Positions 22,620 to 23,657 of a DNA stretch of 23,657 bases are shown here, in pieces; the stretch's first letter is position 1; each line of letters opens with the position of its first letter. The stretch is from contig JAIPHI010000013.1 of NCBI GenBank assembly GCA_021735285.1, positions 1-23,657 of the forward strand, given 5' to 3'. The stretch comes from Fidelibacterota bacterium (GTDB lineage Bacteria > Fidelibacterota > UBA2242 > JAFGTP01). A program made the translations under genes and the position numbers. The notes below the pieces were generated by a model. That model ran no database searches, was not told where the DNA came from, and saw only the letters and a program-made list of their open reading frames with translations.

Positions 22620-23372
22620 TCAATCCGTCAATATCTTTTCTGGGCTTTGAATAGGAATTCTACATAAAGAATAAAATACATTGCGCTGAATATCATACCA
22701 TCTTTCAATTATTTTTGAATTGGCTACAGATATATCGACAGATTGTCTGAGGATTTTTCTATTTATTGTGTATTGACCGGTTCGCTTCTCTGTCCTGATT
22801 GAGCTACTCTCCAACTTTAAATTTTTGCAGGCGTCAAAGCGGGCATATTCATCAGCATCCTGCCAGCCATTTTTCCAGTATGAATAATTTGCAACAATAC
22901 CTACGCCATATACAAAATTACTCTTTTTTGGTAGAGAGTCCGTCCAAATTGGTTTCTCACCCCAATTGGAAAGCTGGCTCCTCTTGATTGTAAAATTGTC
23001 ATCTGTAGAGAGCAAGATATAACATCGATCTTCAACAAAAACAGAATCAAGAACAAAGCTATTTGTGTCTATATGAGCTTGTAAATTTTCATAATAGATT
23101 TCTTCAAATGTGGGTTGAATTAAACGGTAATACCCGTCGGATATTTCCTGAATCTCAAAAATAAGCCGGACTCTCAGCTGTTTTGCCAGATTTTTGCGGG
23201 CCTGGTTTAAAGCAGCTTTCTGGGCGAGTTGGCGATCTCTATATTTTCCTGTATAGCCTACTGCTAAATTTATAGCAGGGTCATGCTGAGGAAGAACTTT
23301 GAACCATTCCGGCACAATTTGTTGTGCTGTTAGAAAGTATAGACTTATAAAGAAGAGAAATATCTTTTTCAT
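22620..23372 (-). CDS. LPP20-like secreted protein
   Basis: The protein has 250 residues. The signal peptide MKKIFLFFISLYFLTA precedes a short polar linker and VPEWFKVLPQHDP, the P-x-W motif that opens LPP20-type domains. The family's alanine-rich helix follows (RQLAQKAALNQARKNLAKQLRVRL, about residues 46-69). A repeat-like second half begins near PIWTDSLPKKSNFVYGVGIV (about 143-160), with another DADEYARFDACKNL helix, so the domain may be duplicated. There is no lipobox cysteine. Related proteins sit in or near the outer membrane; their exact function is unknown. No SD is visible before the ATG, and a strong hairpin ends 13 bases upstream. Confidence 0.75.
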   Translation of the reverse strand: MKKIFLFFISLYFLTAQQIVPEWFKVLPQHDPAINLAVGYTGKYRDRQLAQKAALNQARKNLAKQLRVRLIFEIQEISDGYYRLIQPTFEEIYYENLQAHIDTNSFVLDSVFVEDRCYILLSTDDNFTIKRSQLSNWGEKPIWTDSLPKKSNFVYGVGIVANYSYWKNGWQDADEYARFDACKNLKLESSSIRTEKRTGQYTINRKILRQSVDISVANSKIIERWYDIQRNVFYSLCRIPIQSPEKILTD

Positions 23373-23385
23373 AGAATTTTAAAGA

Positions 23386-23410
23386 AGAGGCTGTGATTTG
23401 CACAGCCTCT
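23386..23410 (-). terminator. Perfect hairpin between the small protein gene and the LPP20-like gene
   Basis: AGAGGCTGTG (23386-23395) and CACAGCCTCT (23401-23410) form a perfect 10-bp stem with a 5-base loop. On the minus strand it starts 12 bases after the upstream stop and is followed by TCTTTAAAATT, a modest T-tail. The plus-strand side carries a better tail (CTTATTTTTT), but no plus-strand gene feeds it. Confidence 0.7.
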
Positions 23411-23422
23411 CTTATTTTTTGT

Positions 23423-23611
23423 TTACTGGTTTTCTTCTACGGCTTCTAGCTTGTCAATTTCTTTTTCCAGTTCGTCAAAAGACATATTGGCTTTGGCTTC
23501 ATTATAGAGTGCTTTCTGATGACGGGCAGCCTTTTTCGTTTCGTTGATTAAGGAATTCAGGTCGTATCTGGCCAGAGAATAAGCATGATAGAGTTCACCC
23601 TGCGTCTTCAT
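23423..23611 (-). CDS. Small charged helical protein, possibly the C-terminal end of a longer one
   Basis: From the ATG at 23611 the product is 62 residues, rich in Lys, Glu, Ala and Leu and predicted helical. It ends in an acidic FDELEKEIDKLEAVEENQ. The frame stays open upstream to the window edge (15 more codons, reading about VANNVLKGCKITKRE) with no other start codon. The ATG has only GGGA three bases upstream, which is too close for a good SD. The gene may therefore begin outside the window. No family recognised. A hairpin terminator follows 12 bases after the stop. Confidence 0.55.
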   Translation of the reverse strand: MKTQGELYHAYSLARYDLNSLINETKKAARHQKALYNEAKANMSFDELEKEIDKLEAVEENQ

Positions 23612-23657
23612 TTCCCGTTTTGTAATTTTGCACCCTTTTAGAACATTATTAGCGACC

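Noticed and set aside
1..23657. CRISPR arrays, transposases, integrases, phage genes, tRNA or rRNA
   Set aside because: No spaced direct repeats, no such protein families and no RNA signatures were found on either strand.

Overview
The window looks like ordinary chromosome from an AT-rich, Gram-negative-type bacterium. The evidence for an outer membrane is a lipobox protein, several Sec signal peptides, a membrane-anchored parvulin chaperone, a DUF3108 protein and an LPP20-like secreted protein. The GroEL tail of repeated GGGMP units, the class II ribonucleotide reductase and the many Shine-Dalgarno (SD)-led genes fit a lineage of the Fibrobacteres-Chlorobi-Bacteroidetes superphylum or a related candidate phylum. 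That placement is an inference from protein flavour only. The standard genetic code is used, with TGA serving as stop. I see no insertion sequence, prophage, tRNA, rRNA or CRISPR array.

Layout, left to right. (1) A DUF1848 gene on the minus strand runs off the left edge; divergent from it is a PpiD-like membrane-anchored peptidyl-prolyl isomerase (977-2800). (2) A small membrane-anchored coiled-coil protein (3355-3870) lies between two long AT-rich gaps and is closed by a good terminator. (3) groES-groEL (4259-6262) ends in a strong terminator. (4) A minus-strand pair, hutH then guaB (9744-6758), is only 2 bases apart. (5) Divergent from hutH is a plus-strand run of three envelope genes: a VWA+PEGA protein, a secreted GH15-like (alpha/alpha)6-barrel protein, and a HEAT-repeat lipoprotein with a C-terminal cyclophilin domain. 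The last two overlap. (6) Converging on them is a tightly packed minus-strand operon (18783-15333): TerB/J-domain protein, biotin-protein ligase, type III pantothenate kinase, DUF3108 protein, and a small membrane protein that appears to begin at an AUU codon. (7) Divergent from this operon is nrdJ (19240-21522), preceded by two NrdR boxes one of which overlaps a promoter. (8) Converging on nrdJ is mutM; beyond it on the minus strand are an LPP20-like secreted protein and a small charged protein at the right edge.

How the genes relate. Housekeeping dominates: protein folding (groESL, PpiD-like, cyclophilin, J protein), nucleotide supply (guaB, nrdJ), cofactors (birA, coaX) and DNA repair (mutM). 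The parts I cannot assign to a known system are the VWA/PEGA - GH15-like - HEAT/cyclophilin run and the lone coiled-coil membrane protein. Putative promoters of the form TTGNNN-17-TANNNT recur in front of most transcription units. The best-supported regulatory signal is the NrdR operator pair. I found no convincing undescribed multi-gene system.
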